From: Alterisphingorhabdus sp038748365
GTDB taxonomy: Bacteria > Pseudomonadota > Alphaproteobacteria > Sphingomonadales > Sphingomonadaceae
Assembly: GCA_038748365.1 (NCBI GenBank)
Contig: JBCDIZ010000005.1
Span: 62,001-126,000, forward strand
Reading direction: 5' to 3'
Length of the DNA stretch: 64,000 nucleotides
In this document: in pieces, positions 54,155 to 62,233 of the stretch
How positions within the stretch are numbered: the stretch's first letter is position 1
Layout of the letters: every line of letters begins with the position of its first letter
Program-made: the position numbers and the translations under genes
The notes under the pieces: model-generated
What the model was told of the DNA's origin: nothing
What the model saw: only the letters and a program-made list of their open reading frames with translations
Databases searched by the model: none

Positions 54155-54421
54155 ATGAGCAGTATAGCAATGACAATCCGTGTTCCCGACGAACTGCATG
54201 AGCGACTGATGCGCCTGACCAAGGCGACTCAGCGCAGCCGTTCCTGGCTCGCTGCGGATGCAGTAGCGCGCTATGTTGATCGTGAACTGGCGATTATAGA
54301 AGGCATTGAGCAGGGGCTTCTGGATACGCAGGCAGGTCGCACTATGGGCCATGATGCTGCCATGGATGACCTTCAGGCAGTAGTGGACAAGGCACGGCAG
54401 GAGCAGGCGCTACGCAAATGA
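54155..54421 (+). CDS. Ribbon-helix-helix antitoxin (CopG/RelB-like)
   Basis: Eighty-eight residues. The N-terminal RHH motif is IAMTIRVPDELHERLMRLTK with SRSWLAADAVARYVDRELA, as in ParD/CopG antitoxins. The C-terminal helix (DDLQAVVDKARQEQAL) would bind the toxin. The start is the ATG behind AGGA. The stop overlaps the toxin ATG by four bases (ATGA). Autoregulation through the upstream palindromes is likely. Confidence 0.88.
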   Translation: MSSIAMTIRVPDELHERLMRLTKATQRSRSWLAADAVARYVDRELAIIEGIEQGLLDTQAGRTMGHDAAMDDLQAVVDKARQEQALRK

Positions 54422-54717
54422 GGCGTGTTGTCTGGTCGCAAGCGGCGCTGGACGATATGCGTGATCAACTGCATTACATCGCGGTCGAAGACCCGGATGC
54501 AGCCGGGCGCGTGGTTTCGGCGTTGCGCGAAGCGGGAAATGCGCTGGCAGATTTCGCTACTGGGCATCCAGGCCGGGTAGCGGGAACATATGAAAAATCG
54601 GTGCGCGGTCTGCCCTATATCATTGCCTATGCCATTAGCGATGATGACAGCAGTCTATCGATCTTGCGGGTCATTCATAGCGCGCGAGACTGGCAACCGT
54701 ACGGTTGGCCAGAATAG
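54418..54717 (+). CDS. RelE/ParE family toxin
   Basis: Ninety-nine residues. RRVVWSQAALDDMRDQLHYI is the standard ParE/RelE N-terminus; GRVAGTYEKSVRGLPYIIAY and ILRVIHSARDWQ form the closing strands. Toxins of this fold block gyrase (ParE) or cleave mRNA on the ribosome (RelE); the class cannot be decided here. It is coupled to the upstream antitoxin. The pair sits between glpX and an unrelated oxidoreductase gene, a typical chromosomal location. Confidence 0.9.
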   Translation: MRRVVWSQAALDDMRDQLHYIAVEDPDAAGRVVSALREAGNALADFATGHPGRVAGTYEKSVRGLPYIIAYAISDDDSSLSILRVIHSARDWQPYGWPE

Positions 54718-54773
54718 CCTTTCTTGTCGAAAAACCGAATGTGAAGGGTAAAGCGGTAGATTGTATGCTCCCT

Positions 54774-55271
54774 CTAAAATACTCCCATCTCCAGCCCAGC
54801 AGCCAACGCCGCGCCCATTTCTTCTGCGGCGTCACGTTTGGCTTGGGGGACTGTCTTGGGGGCCAGAATTTCATCCGCAGTTTGCGCCTGTGTATTGACA
54901 ATCATGCCATCCATAGCCCGTTTCAGTCGCCAGCCTGTGGCTATACGCTCAAGTTGTTTTAAAGCGTTTTCACCATCCGATCCCGCGGCGATGATTGCGC
55001 CATAGGGTCGGCCTTCAATCCGCCCTAGCAGCGGATAATAATGGCTGTCAAAAAACTCCTTCATGCCCCCGGCTATGGCAGCGAGATTTTCCGGGCAGGC
55101 AAAGATATAGCCATCGGTTTCCAGCATCAGGTCTACGGTTGCGTCTTTGGCCTCAACCAGATGGGTAATAATCTTGCTGGAACTCAATGTACCCTGATAG
55201 GCGGCCTCTGCCAAAGACTTAGCAGCACCGGTGCGGCTGAACCAGATAATGGCAAGCGATTTGTTCACCAT
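54774..55271 (-). CDS. Flavodoxin-like NAD(P)H-dependent oxidoreductase
   Basis: A 165-residue flavodoxin-fold protein. IIWFSRTGAAKSLAEAAYQG carries the FMN phosphate loop (SRTGAAK), and the later YIFACPENLAAIAGGMKEFF and YGAIIAAGSDGENALKQLE match NADPH-dependent FMN reductases. The electron acceptor is unknown. Single gene. Confidence 0.84.
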   Translation of the reverse strand: MVNKSLAIIWFSRTGAAKSLAEAAYQGTLSSSKIITHLVEAKDATVDLMLETDGYIFACPENLAAIAGGMKEFFDSHYYPLLGRIEGRPYGAIIAAGSDGENALKQLERIATGWRLKRAMDGMIVNTQAQTADEILAPKTVPQAKRDAAEEMGAALAAGLEMGVF

Positions 55272-55350
55272 GGCTTTCTCAGCATCTTATACTCCTATAG
55301 GCGCTTTATAGCTATCCATGCCTTTATCTGGATATAGCAAGGTGACGCGC

Positions 55351-55626
55351 TTCTAGGGTCAGGAGCTATGAAATCCATGGAGCGAGGTTTGAGGCAATTT
55401 GCCCTTGTGCGAGGAAGGAAAGCGCAGTGATAGTGGTTCTATCGCAAGCTTTTCTGACGCTGCACAGGGGCAAATTGGTCAAATCCTGAAGGGACTACAA
55501 AATGACTTCCATCTCGGGCAAAAATACGCTTGGAAAGGCAATAAGCCTTCCCGGCGCGCATTTTCGCCCGATATGTTCGTCATTTTGACGCCTCGCCCAC
55601 GGATTTCATAGCTCCTGACCCTAGAA
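55351..55626. mobile_element. MITE-like element with perfect 26-base terminal inverted repeats
   Basis: Ends 55351-55376 (TTCTAGGGTCAGGAGCTATG and six further bases) and 55601-55626 are exact inverted copies. An inner near-perfect pair, CAATTTGCCCTTGTGC against GCACAGGGGCAAATTG, extends the fold. Length is 276 bases, with no transposase. The TIR looks like that of an insertion-sequence family, so this is probably a non-autonomous derivative. The right end is 39 bases before the lipoprotein gene and may contribute to its promoter. Confidence 0.75.
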
Positions 55627-55664
55627 TTACCTTATCACTTATTACAGATAACTTGGGGATGCCT

Positions 55665-56801
55665 ATGTTTACAAGGATAGCGTTCATTGTTGCCGCCTTA
55701 TGTCTTTCTGGTTGTGCGACGGAATTTCGCGGTGACTGGCGGCCTTATGTTGGCAATGACAATGATCTGTGCCTGCAAGGACCGTATGCGGCGACACCCA
55801 ATGCCAAACAAAGTCAGTTCTTTGTCACATCACGGCTGCCCGATTGCCGCACGGCAGAATTCATGCTGACCGACCAGCGTGGCGATAAAATTCGCTATGG
55901 CCGTTTAGGCGCTGACTGGACCAATGATGATGCTGATATTCTTGATATCGCGTTTATGGGCCATACTGCCTGGGAGGCCGAGCTCAGCAAAGCGGCCCGA
56001 AATAACAAGGGTACCGTTCTGGTCTATATTCACGGTTTCAATAATACCGCCTATGAGGTCGCCGAGGCAGCGCATGGAATTGCGAATGTCACAGGCTATA
56101 AAGGTCCGGTGATCAGCTATCATTGGCCCTCACGCGCTCAGGTTATCAGCTATGCAGTAGATGAGGCCAATCGCAATTGGGACAATCTCTATCTTACGCG
56201 TGTGCTAGCCAACATTGCCCAACTGCGCGATGTGAAACGGATCATCTTGGTGGCGCATAGCATGGGCTCGCGCGGTGCCATTGCGGCACTCAACACTATG
56301 GATACCCAACATGCATGGCTGAGTGGCAAGTTTGAGACCATTATCATCGCAGCTGGCGATATTGACCGCCAGTATTTTGAGCAACAGCTGCGAGATGTGG
56401 TCCTGACCCGTGAAAAGGCACAGCAGGGCCGTCACTTTGTCGCCTATGTGTCCGGCAAGGATATTCCCGTACGTATCTCAAGGCGGCTGCATCTTTATGA
56501 ACGTATGGGCTATACTGGCTGCATCAATGCCGACAAACTGCCGCCCTGTTATGTCGAACCGGTCTGGCCTGCGATAGTCGATGATAAAGGCCGTATGCGA
56601 GGCGCAGAGACAGTACGAGGGCTTCGCATCTATGACACAACAGCCATTGAAGAGAGCTTTTTGGGACATAGTGACTATCGCTGTGTGCCGGTAGCCATAG
56701 AGACGCTTCGTGAGGCGATCTTCAACCCAGAATCATTACGTAACCAGTCCTATGAGGTGATTCCGTTGGAGCCAGATGGGCGCGATGGTGTTTGCGATTA
56801 A
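55665..56801 (+). CDS. Lipoprotein alpha/beta hydrolase (DUF900 family)
   Basis: A 378-residue protein with a lipoprotein signal (MFTRIAFIVAALCLSGC, lipobox LSGC). VLVYIHGFNNTAYEVAEAA is the DUF900 signature, SYHWPSR follows, and the nucleophile Ser lies in ILVAHSMGSRGA. The family contains esterase- or lipase-like enzymes of unknown substrate at the envelope. The ATG behind GGGGA was chosen over two close upstream starts. Its end overlaps the next gene by 26 bases in another frame. Confidence 0.86.
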   Translation: MFTRIAFIVAALCLSGCATEFRGDWRPYVGNDNDLCLQGPYAATPNAKQSQFFVTSRLPDCRTAEFMLTDQRGDKIRYGRLGADWTNDDADILDIAFMGHTAWEAELSKAARNNKGTVLVYIHGFNNTAYEVAEAAHGIANVTGYKGPVISYHWPSRAQVISYAVDEANRNWDNLYLTRVLANIAQLRDVKRIILVAHSMGSRGAIAALNTMDTQHAWLSGKFETIIIAAGDIDRQYFEQQLRDVVLTREKAQQGRHFVAYVSGKDIPVRISRRLHLYERMGYTGCINADKLPPCYVEPVWPAIVDDKGRMRGAETVRGLRIYDTTAIEESFLGHSDYRCVPVAIETLREAIFNPESLRNQSYEVIPLEPDGRDGVCD

Positions 56802-57417
56802 GCCGCCTATGGCCAATGTTGAAGCATTACTGTCAGACGTTCGAGGCTGTGAAATTTGTGATCGCCTACCTCTCGGTCCGCAACCCTTGCTGCAATTGGG
56901 ATCAAAAGCACGGATATTGATTGCCGGACAGGCACCGGGACGTAAGACGCATGAGGCGGCAAAGCCTTTTTACGATGCCAGCGGGGCACGCCTGCGTGAC
57001 TGGCTGGGGGTGACAGAAGCACAGTTTTATGATCCAGATATTTTTGCAATCCTGCCCATGGCCTTCTGTTTTCCTGGCTCGGGAAGAAGCGGCGATGCCC
57101 CACCGCCGCCGATATGTGCCGAGACGTGGCGCGGACCTTTGCTCAATGCGCTGCCGAATATCGCATTGACGATAATATTGGGCCGCTATGCTATTGGCTA
57201 TCATCTTCCCGACGATAAAAAGACGCCGATAGATGCCCTGTCGCGCCGATGGCTGGACGATAGCGGTGACACGCTGGTGCTGCCGCATCCCAGCGGGCGT
57301 AACAATATCTGGTTGGCGAAAAATCCGTGGTTTGCGGCTGAGCTGGTGCCGAAGCTGCAGGCGCGGGTTGCGCAGGTGATTGGTGATTGTTCCCCTCCCG
57401 CTTGCGGGAGGGGCTAG
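56776..57417 (+). CDS. Uracil-DNA glycosylase family protein
   Basis: About 213 residues. Motif A is ILIAGQAPGRKTHEA, followed by KPFYDASGARLRDWLGV, and motif B is LPHPSGRNN. GCEICDRLPLGPQP near the N-terminus retains only part of the Cys set of Fe-S family 4 enzymes. It removes uracil from DNA by family inference. The last eight residues (SPPACGRG) and the TAG are supplied by the REPIN at 57392, so the native C-terminus was replaced or extended by the repeat. Confidence 0.85.
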   Translation: MGAMVFAIKPPMANVEALLSDVRGCEICDRLPLGPQPLLQLGSKARILIAGQAPGRKTHEAAKPFYDASGARLRDWLGVTEAQFYDPDIFAILPMAFCFPGSGRSGDAPPPPICAETWRGPLLNALPNIALTIILGRYAIGYHLPDDKKTPIDALSRRWLDDSGDTLVLPHPSGRNNIWLAKNPWFAAELVPKLQARVAQVIGDCSPPACGRG

Positions 57418-57489
57418 GGGTGGGCCTGAATATTGGGCTGTACTCTGCGATTTAGACCCACCCCCGTCCCCTCCCGTAAACGGGAGGGG
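57392..57489. repeat. REPIN-like palindrome pair between the glycosylase gene and recJ
   Basis: Hairpin CCCCTCCCGC-TT-GCGGGAGGGG at 57392-57413 and the inverted partner CCCCTCCCGTAAACGGGAGG with two further G at 57468-57489. Inner G-rich flanks (GGCTAGGGGTGGGCCTGAAT and its inverted relative) are also shared. The left hairpin is identical to that in uvrA. Confidence 0.88.
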
Positions 57490-57560
57490 AGAAGGCGACA
57501 GCTGTGGATGACTGATAATTTCCGCTTCGCCCATCCCGCACCCCATGCCAATATATGCCC

Positions 57561-59348
57561 ATGAGCGATACACTCGAAGATACCGCCCAAAGCTACGCCC
57601 TCGGCATCAGCCAATCCTTTTCCGGTCAGCCTTGGCGCTGGCGCGGGGGGCAGGGGGATTATCGCGAGGGGCTGAAGCCCGATGATCTGGTGACGCAATT
57701 GCTGCTCACCCGTGGCGTGGCGCGCGATGATGTGCAGCGCCAGCGCCAGCCCACTTTGCGCAGTTTTATGCCTGACCCGTCGATCTTCCGTGATATGGAT
57801 CGCGCCGCCGAGCGGCTGGCCGAGGCGGTAATTGCTGGCGAAACGGTCACCATTTTTGGCGATTATGATGTCGATGGTGCCACCAGCTCGGCGCTGTTGA
57901 TCCTGTTGCTGAGCGATCTGGGGCTGGAGGCAGGCGCATATATCCCCGATCGGTTGATGGAGGGCTATGGCCCGTCCGGCGAGGCTTTGGTCAAGCTTGC
58001 CGAACAAGGTTCAACGCTGATTGTCACCGTTGATTGCGGCGCCATGGCGTTCGATGCGCTGTCCATGGCGCATGAAGCGGGTGTCGATGTGATGGTGGTC
58101 GATCATCACAAATGCGCACCTGAATTGCCGCGCTGTTTCGCGCTGGTGAACCCCAATCGGCAGGATGAAGATGATGATGCGGCGGCACATGGCCATCTCG
58201 CTGCGGTTGGCATGGCGTTTCTGCTTGGTGCCGCGCTGGTGCGGACATTGCGCGGGCGCGGCTATTTTGACGGGCACGATGAACCCGATCTGATGACTTT
58301 ACTCGATCTGGTGGCGCTGGGCACCGTCGCTGATGTGGCGCAGCTACGCGGCCTGAACCGCGCCTTTGTCGCGCAGGGGCTTAAAGTGATGGCGCGGCGA
58401 CAGAATATAGGCATGGACGCCCTGATCCGTGCCAGCCGCCTGACGCGCGATCCGATCTGTTCAGACCTTGGCTTTGCGCTGGGACCGCGCATCAATGCGG
58501 GTGGCCGGGTTGGCAAATCCGATCTCGGCGTGCGGCTGCTGACGACCCAGGATGTGATTGAGGCGGAGAGCATTGCGGCGGAACTCAATCACTTCAACGA
58601 TGAGCGTCGCGCCATCGAAGCCGCGGTGCAGGAAGAGGCCGAGGTGCAAGTCGATGCTCAGGCGGATAGAGCCGTGGTTGTCGTCGCAGGCAAGGGCTGG
58701 CATCCGGGCGTCATTGGCATTGTCGCCGGGCGCTTAAAAGAACGGACCGGGCGACCAACGATCGTTATTGCGCTCGATGATGAAGGCGTTGGCAAGGGTT
58801 CTGGCCGTTCGATCAGTGGTGTTGATCTTGGTGCAGCGATTATCGCCGCGCGCGAGCAGGACTTGCTGGTCGCAGGCGGCGGGCACGCCATGGCGGCAGG
58901 GCTGACAATAGATGCGGACAAGATTGAGTCCTTCCGCGAGTTTCTCTGCGAGCGGCTGGAGCGCGATATCGAGCAGTCTCGCGCCGACCGCGCGCTGCTT
59001 GTTGATGGCGTCTTTGCGCCGGGCGGTCTTACCACCGATCTGGTCGCATTGATGGATGGCGCTGGCCCCTATGGCATGGGCTGGCCGGGGCCGCGTGTCA
59101 TCATCGGCCCAGCACGTGCGATCAAGGTGGATATTGTCGGTACCAATCATGTCCGCGCCATTGTCGCTGGCGATGACGGCAAATCGGTCAAAACCATCGC
59201 CTTTCGCAGCGCCGATACACCGCTGGGTCAGGCACTGCTCAGCCTGCGCAAGGACCAGCGCATCTGGCTGGCGGGCCGGGCAAAGATCGACGAATGGAAT
59301 GGTCGCAACAGCGTGGAAATGATTATCGATGATGCGGCAATGGCCTGA
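57561..59348 (+). CDS. recJ: Single-stranded-DNA exonuclease RecJ
   Basis: 5'-3' exonuclease of DNA repair and recombination. It has 595 residues. DHH-domain motifs are IFGDYDVDGATSSALLI, LIVTVDCGAMAFDAL and VMVVDHHKCAPELP; DHHA1 has VAGGGHAMAAGLTID. The C-terminal OB fold follows. Metal ligands appear intact. An in-frame ATG two codons earlier exists (57555). Confidence 0.95.
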   Translation: MSDTLEDTAQSYALGISQSFSGQPWRWRGGQGDYREGLKPDDLVTQLLLTRGVARDDVQRQRQPTLRSFMPDPSIFRDMDRAAERLAEAVIAGETVTIFGDYDVDGATSSALLILLLSDLGLEAGAYIPDRLMEGYGPSGEALVKLAEQGSTLIVTVDCGAMAFDALSMAHEAGVDVMVVDHHKCAPELPRCFALVNPNRQDEDDDAAAHGHLAAVGMAFLLGAALVRTLRGRGYFDGHDEPDLMTLLDLVALGTVADVAQLRGLNRAFVAQGLKVMARRQNIGMDALIRASRLTRDPICSDLGFALGPRINAGGRVGKSDLGVRLLTTQDVIEAESIAAELNHFNDERRAIEAAVQEEAEVQVDAQADRAVVVVAGKGWHPGVIGIVAGRLKERTGRPTIVIALDDEGVGKGSGRSISGVDLGAAIIAAREQDLLVAGGGHAMAAGLTIDADKIESFREFLCERLERDIEQSRADRALLVDGVFAPGGLTTDLVALMDGAGPYGMGWPGPRVIIGPARAIKVDIVGTNHVRAIVAGDDGKSVKTIAFRSADTPLGQALLSLRKDQRIWLAGRAKIDEWNGRNSVEMIIDDAAMA

Positions 59349-59462
59349 ATGCTGGCGATTTCCGCCTGTGTGGCAAAGAATCTTATGCTACAGCGAATTG
59401 CAGACTTGACCACACTGGATCAAAACCCTAAGTGCGGCAACTCGCTGCCACGGCATGCATGT

Positions 59463-59537
59463 GGCCCCTTCGTCTAGCGGTTAGGACGCGGCCCTTTCAC
59501 GGCTGAAACACGGGTTCGATTCCCGTAGGGGTCACCA
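59463..59537 (+). tRNA. tRNA-Glu (anticodon TTC)
   Basis: The acceptor stem GGCCCCT pairs with AGGGGTC; the D arm contains TAGCGGTTAGGA, the anticodon loop CTTTCAC gives TTC, and the T arm is CGGGTTCGATTCCCG. The CCA is encoded (ends at 59537). The fold and conserved bases are those of a functional tRNA-Glu. Confidence 0.95.
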
Positions 59538-59771
59538 CCTTATATGCGTTGGTGCGTTGTTTAATTGGAGACATGAATTGCTGGAACAAAAGACCATATC
59601 GGGTCTGCGACATATCGCTTTCCAGTTTCTGCCCTAAGCATATCTTCCATGCTGCGGCCGAGACGGATTTCGACGGTCGTACACCCCTAAAACCCTAATC
59701 AGGAAACCATGCGGGCCTAGGCGCTGCCGTAGCATAGGCTGTGTCTGCCCGCCGGGGATATGTGGAATATC

Positions 59772-61733
59772 ATGAACGAATATCAGATGGTGAAGGCTAT
59801 GCTGCTCCATATGGGGCAGGGGCTGGACAAGGATGCGCCGCTGGCAAAGGCGCTGAAAGAGTGGATGCTCAACAATCAGAGATGGTTGAAACTGGGCATC
59901 GACAAAAGAACAAAGGGCTGGAGCCGTTTGATTGCAGCTGCGGAGGAATGGCGCGTGCCTGATGTGCAGACGCCCTATGTCATCGAACTGGCCAATGGCA
60001 TAAGCGATATTTTGGAACTGGATCAGGCCAATCGCACGCTTCTGGGCTATCTGGTTGCTTGTGATCGCCTGCAGCATGTCAGCGCGCTTGCGAATATCGC
60101 ATCGCGTAATGGGGGTGATTTGCCAGCGATGCTGGGTGTGCTGTCCGGCGCGGATGTGCAGGATGCGCTGCGCTTTGTGCGGCGCAGCCCTGTGCTGCGT
60201 CTGGGGTTGATTGACTTTCGCTCTAACCATTTTGGTGAGACCGAGATCCGGGTGCGCTGGACGTTGGAGCGGTTGCTTGATCGCGCACCTTCACTGGGCA
60301 GTGAGCTGAAACAGGCGCTTATCGGCCCCACCAGTGAGACCAGCCTGGCCATGGCGGATTTTGCCGAAGTTGAGGATGCGGTGCATATGGCGCAACTCTT
60401 GGCGGGCGCTGCGCGTGATCAAGCCGAGGGTGTCAATATCCTGATCTATGGTCCGCCTGGCACGGGTAAAACTGAACTCGCCAAGGTGTTGAGCGCCGAG
60501 GCGGGATTATCGCTACATGCCATTGGCGAGGTTGATGAGGATGGCGAGGAGCCGGAGCGTTATGACCGGGTCAATGCCATGGTGCTGGCGCAGCGCGTGT
60601 TGCGCGGCAAGCGCGATTCTGTGCTGATGTTCGACGAGATGGAGGACTTTATCGGTGATGCGCGTCCGGGACCGGGCGACTGGATGAGTGGCCGCCCGGG
60701 CAGCAAGGTCTTTGCCAACCGTATGCTCGAAGGCAATGCGGTGCCGGTGATCTGGATTACGAATGCGATTGGCAATGTGGATGATGCGATCATCCGGCGG
60801 ATGACCTATGTGCGGCGACTGGATTATCCTTCCCGAAAGGCTGGCCAGCGCATTGCGCGGCGGATCTGTCAGGATGAACGCGTGATGCTGACCGAGCAGA
60901 CCGGTGCGCTGATTGATGCAGCAGCGGAGACGACGACGGTCATGCGTAATGCCGCGCGGGCAGCGCGATTGACCGGCGATGCGCAGGCAATGGACCGCAC
61001 GGCGACCTCGCTGGTAAAGACGTTGCGGCGTGGTGCCTTGCCGCATCCAAAACCGTTGTCGGTTGATATGGCGCTGTATAATAGCGATCCCGCTCTGGCT
61101 CCGCTGATCGATAAAATGGCCAATCAGAAGCTGGACGATGTGTCGTTGATGCTAAGCGGTCCTCCGGGCACCGGCAAGACGGCGCTGGCACACCATTTTG
61201 CGCGGCGGATGGATAAGCCCTTGCTCGAACGGCGCGCTTCAGACCTGTTGTCAAAATGGGTTGGCGAGACCGAGCAGAATATTGCGGCGGTGTTTGCCGA
61301 GGCACGGACGCGCCAAGGGGTGCTGTTTCTTGATGAGGCGGATTCGCTGCTCTTTGATCGTGGCACCGCGCGGAACAATTGGGAAGTCGGACAGGTCAAT
61401 GAGTTTCTGTCCTGGCTTGATCGTCATGACCAGCCGGTTCTGTCGGCGACCAACCATGCTTCGCGGCTCGATCCAGCGATGGTGCGGCGGTTTGATTTCA
61501 AGATTGACCTCAAGCCGTTGGACCGTGAAGGACTGGATTATGCGTTTCGCTTGTTTTTCGGGGAAGAAGCTCCTGCGGAGATTGCCGAGTTGCGCAATCT
61601 TACGCCCGGTGATTTCGCCGTGGTGAAAAAGCAAATGCGGTTCCAAGAAGACGCAACCGTGCGCATGATTATGGCGGCGCTGCGCAAAGAAAGTGCGCTA
61701 AAGCCTGAAGGCGGCGGCAAAATCGGGTTCTGA
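59772..61733 (+). CDS. AAA family ATPase with two ATPase domains
   Basis: About 653 residues. After a helical N-terminal region (about 1-210), the first AAA domain has Walker A IYGPPGTGKTELAKVL and Walker B SVLMFDEMEDF, and the second has LSGPPGTGKTALAHHF and GVLFLDEADSLLFDR with VLSATNHASRLDPAMVRRFD (sensor and Arg-finger region). Both ATP sites look intact. No protease or helicase motif is attached, so a remodelling or assembly function is inferred. The start is ambiguous between ATG at 59760 and 59772. It lies about 230 bases behind tRNA-Glu. Confidence 0.82.
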   Translation: MNEYQMVKAMLLHMGQGLDKDAPLAKALKEWMLNNQRWLKLGIDKRTKGWSRLIAAAEEWRVPDVQTPYVIELANGISDILELDQANRTLLGYLVACDRLQHVSALANIASRNGGDLPAMLGVLSGADVQDALRFVRRSPVLRLGLIDFRSNHFGETEIRVRWTLERLLDRAPSLGSELKQALIGPTSETSLAMADFAEVEDAVHMAQLLAGAARDQAEGVNILIYGPPGTGKTELAKVLSAEAGLSLHAIGEVDEDGEEPERYDRVNAMVLAQRVLRGKRDSVLMFDEMEDFIGDARPGPGDWMSGRPGSKVFANRMLEGNAVPVIWITNAIGNVDDAIIRRMTYVRRLDYPSRKAGQRIARRICQDERVMLTEQTGALIDAAAETTTVMRNAARAARLTGDAQAMDRTATSLVKTLRRGALPHPKPLSVDMALYNSDPALAPLIDKMANQKLDDVSLMLSGPPGTGKTALAHHFARRMDKPLLERRASDLLSKWVGETEQNIAAVFAEARTRQGVLFLDEADSLLFDRGTARNNWEVGQVNEFLSWLDRHDQPVLSATNHASRLDPAMVRRFDFKIDLKPLDREGLDYAFRLFFGEEAPAEIAELRNLTPGDFAVVKKQMRFQEDATVRMIMAALRKESALKPEGGGKIGF

Positions 61734-61794
61734 ACGACTCCTGCCTGTTCATGATATTATGTGCTGCTGCTGTTCCCATGCGAGTCGCGATAGT

Positions 61795-62211
61795 ATGTCG
61801 AAGCCTTTGCGCCTTTTCTGGTTCATGATCGGGGCTATTGCTCTGGCATTGGGGGCGCTTGGTGTGTTTCTGCCGTTATTGCCGACAACGCCTTTTATTC
61901 TGCTGGCCGCCTTCGCCTTTGCGCGTTCGTCCGAGCGGGTGCATGACTGGTTGTTGCAGCATCGTATATTCGGCCCGTTAATCGCCAATTGGCGTGACCA
62001 TGGTGCCATCAGCAGGAAGACAAAATGGGTGAGCATAGCCTCTATGATCGCTATTTTTGCGCTGTCGCTGGCTATGGCGGTTCGGCCCGGCATATTGGTT
62101 TTTCAAGCTGTGGTGCTGTTCTGCGCCGGATTATTTGTCGTTACCCGGCCAATCCCGCGAGAGACTGAACAGCCAGAGGAGAATGGGGAATCGGATAATT
62201 CCGGTTCCTAG
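61795..62211 (+). CDS. YbaN family (DUF454) membrane protein
   Basis: A 138-residue inner-membrane protein with GAIALALGALGVFLPLLPTT followed by PFILLAAFAFARSSER and IFGPLIANWRDHGAIS, the DUF454 signature, and two further helices. Role unknown in any species as far as I know. The start is the ATG giving MSKPLRLFWF. Confidence 0.88.
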   Translation: MSKPLRLFWFMIGAIALALGALGVFLPLLPTTPFILLAAFAFARSSERVHDWLLQHRIFGPLIANWRDHGAISRKTKWVSIASMIAIFALSLAMAVRPGILVFQAVVLFCAGLFVVTRPIPRETEQPEENGESDNSGS

Positions 62212-62233
62212 GATGAGGACTCTGGGCTAGGCG

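Noticed and set aside
55399..55611. A 70-codon frame inside the MITE-like element
   Set aside because: It lies between perfect terminal inverted repeats, lacks an SD and does not resemble a transposase fragment.
59634..60230. A 198-codon minus-strand frame overlapping the AAA ATPase start
   Set aside because: It mirrors the coding frame of the ATPase and shows no domain or start signal.
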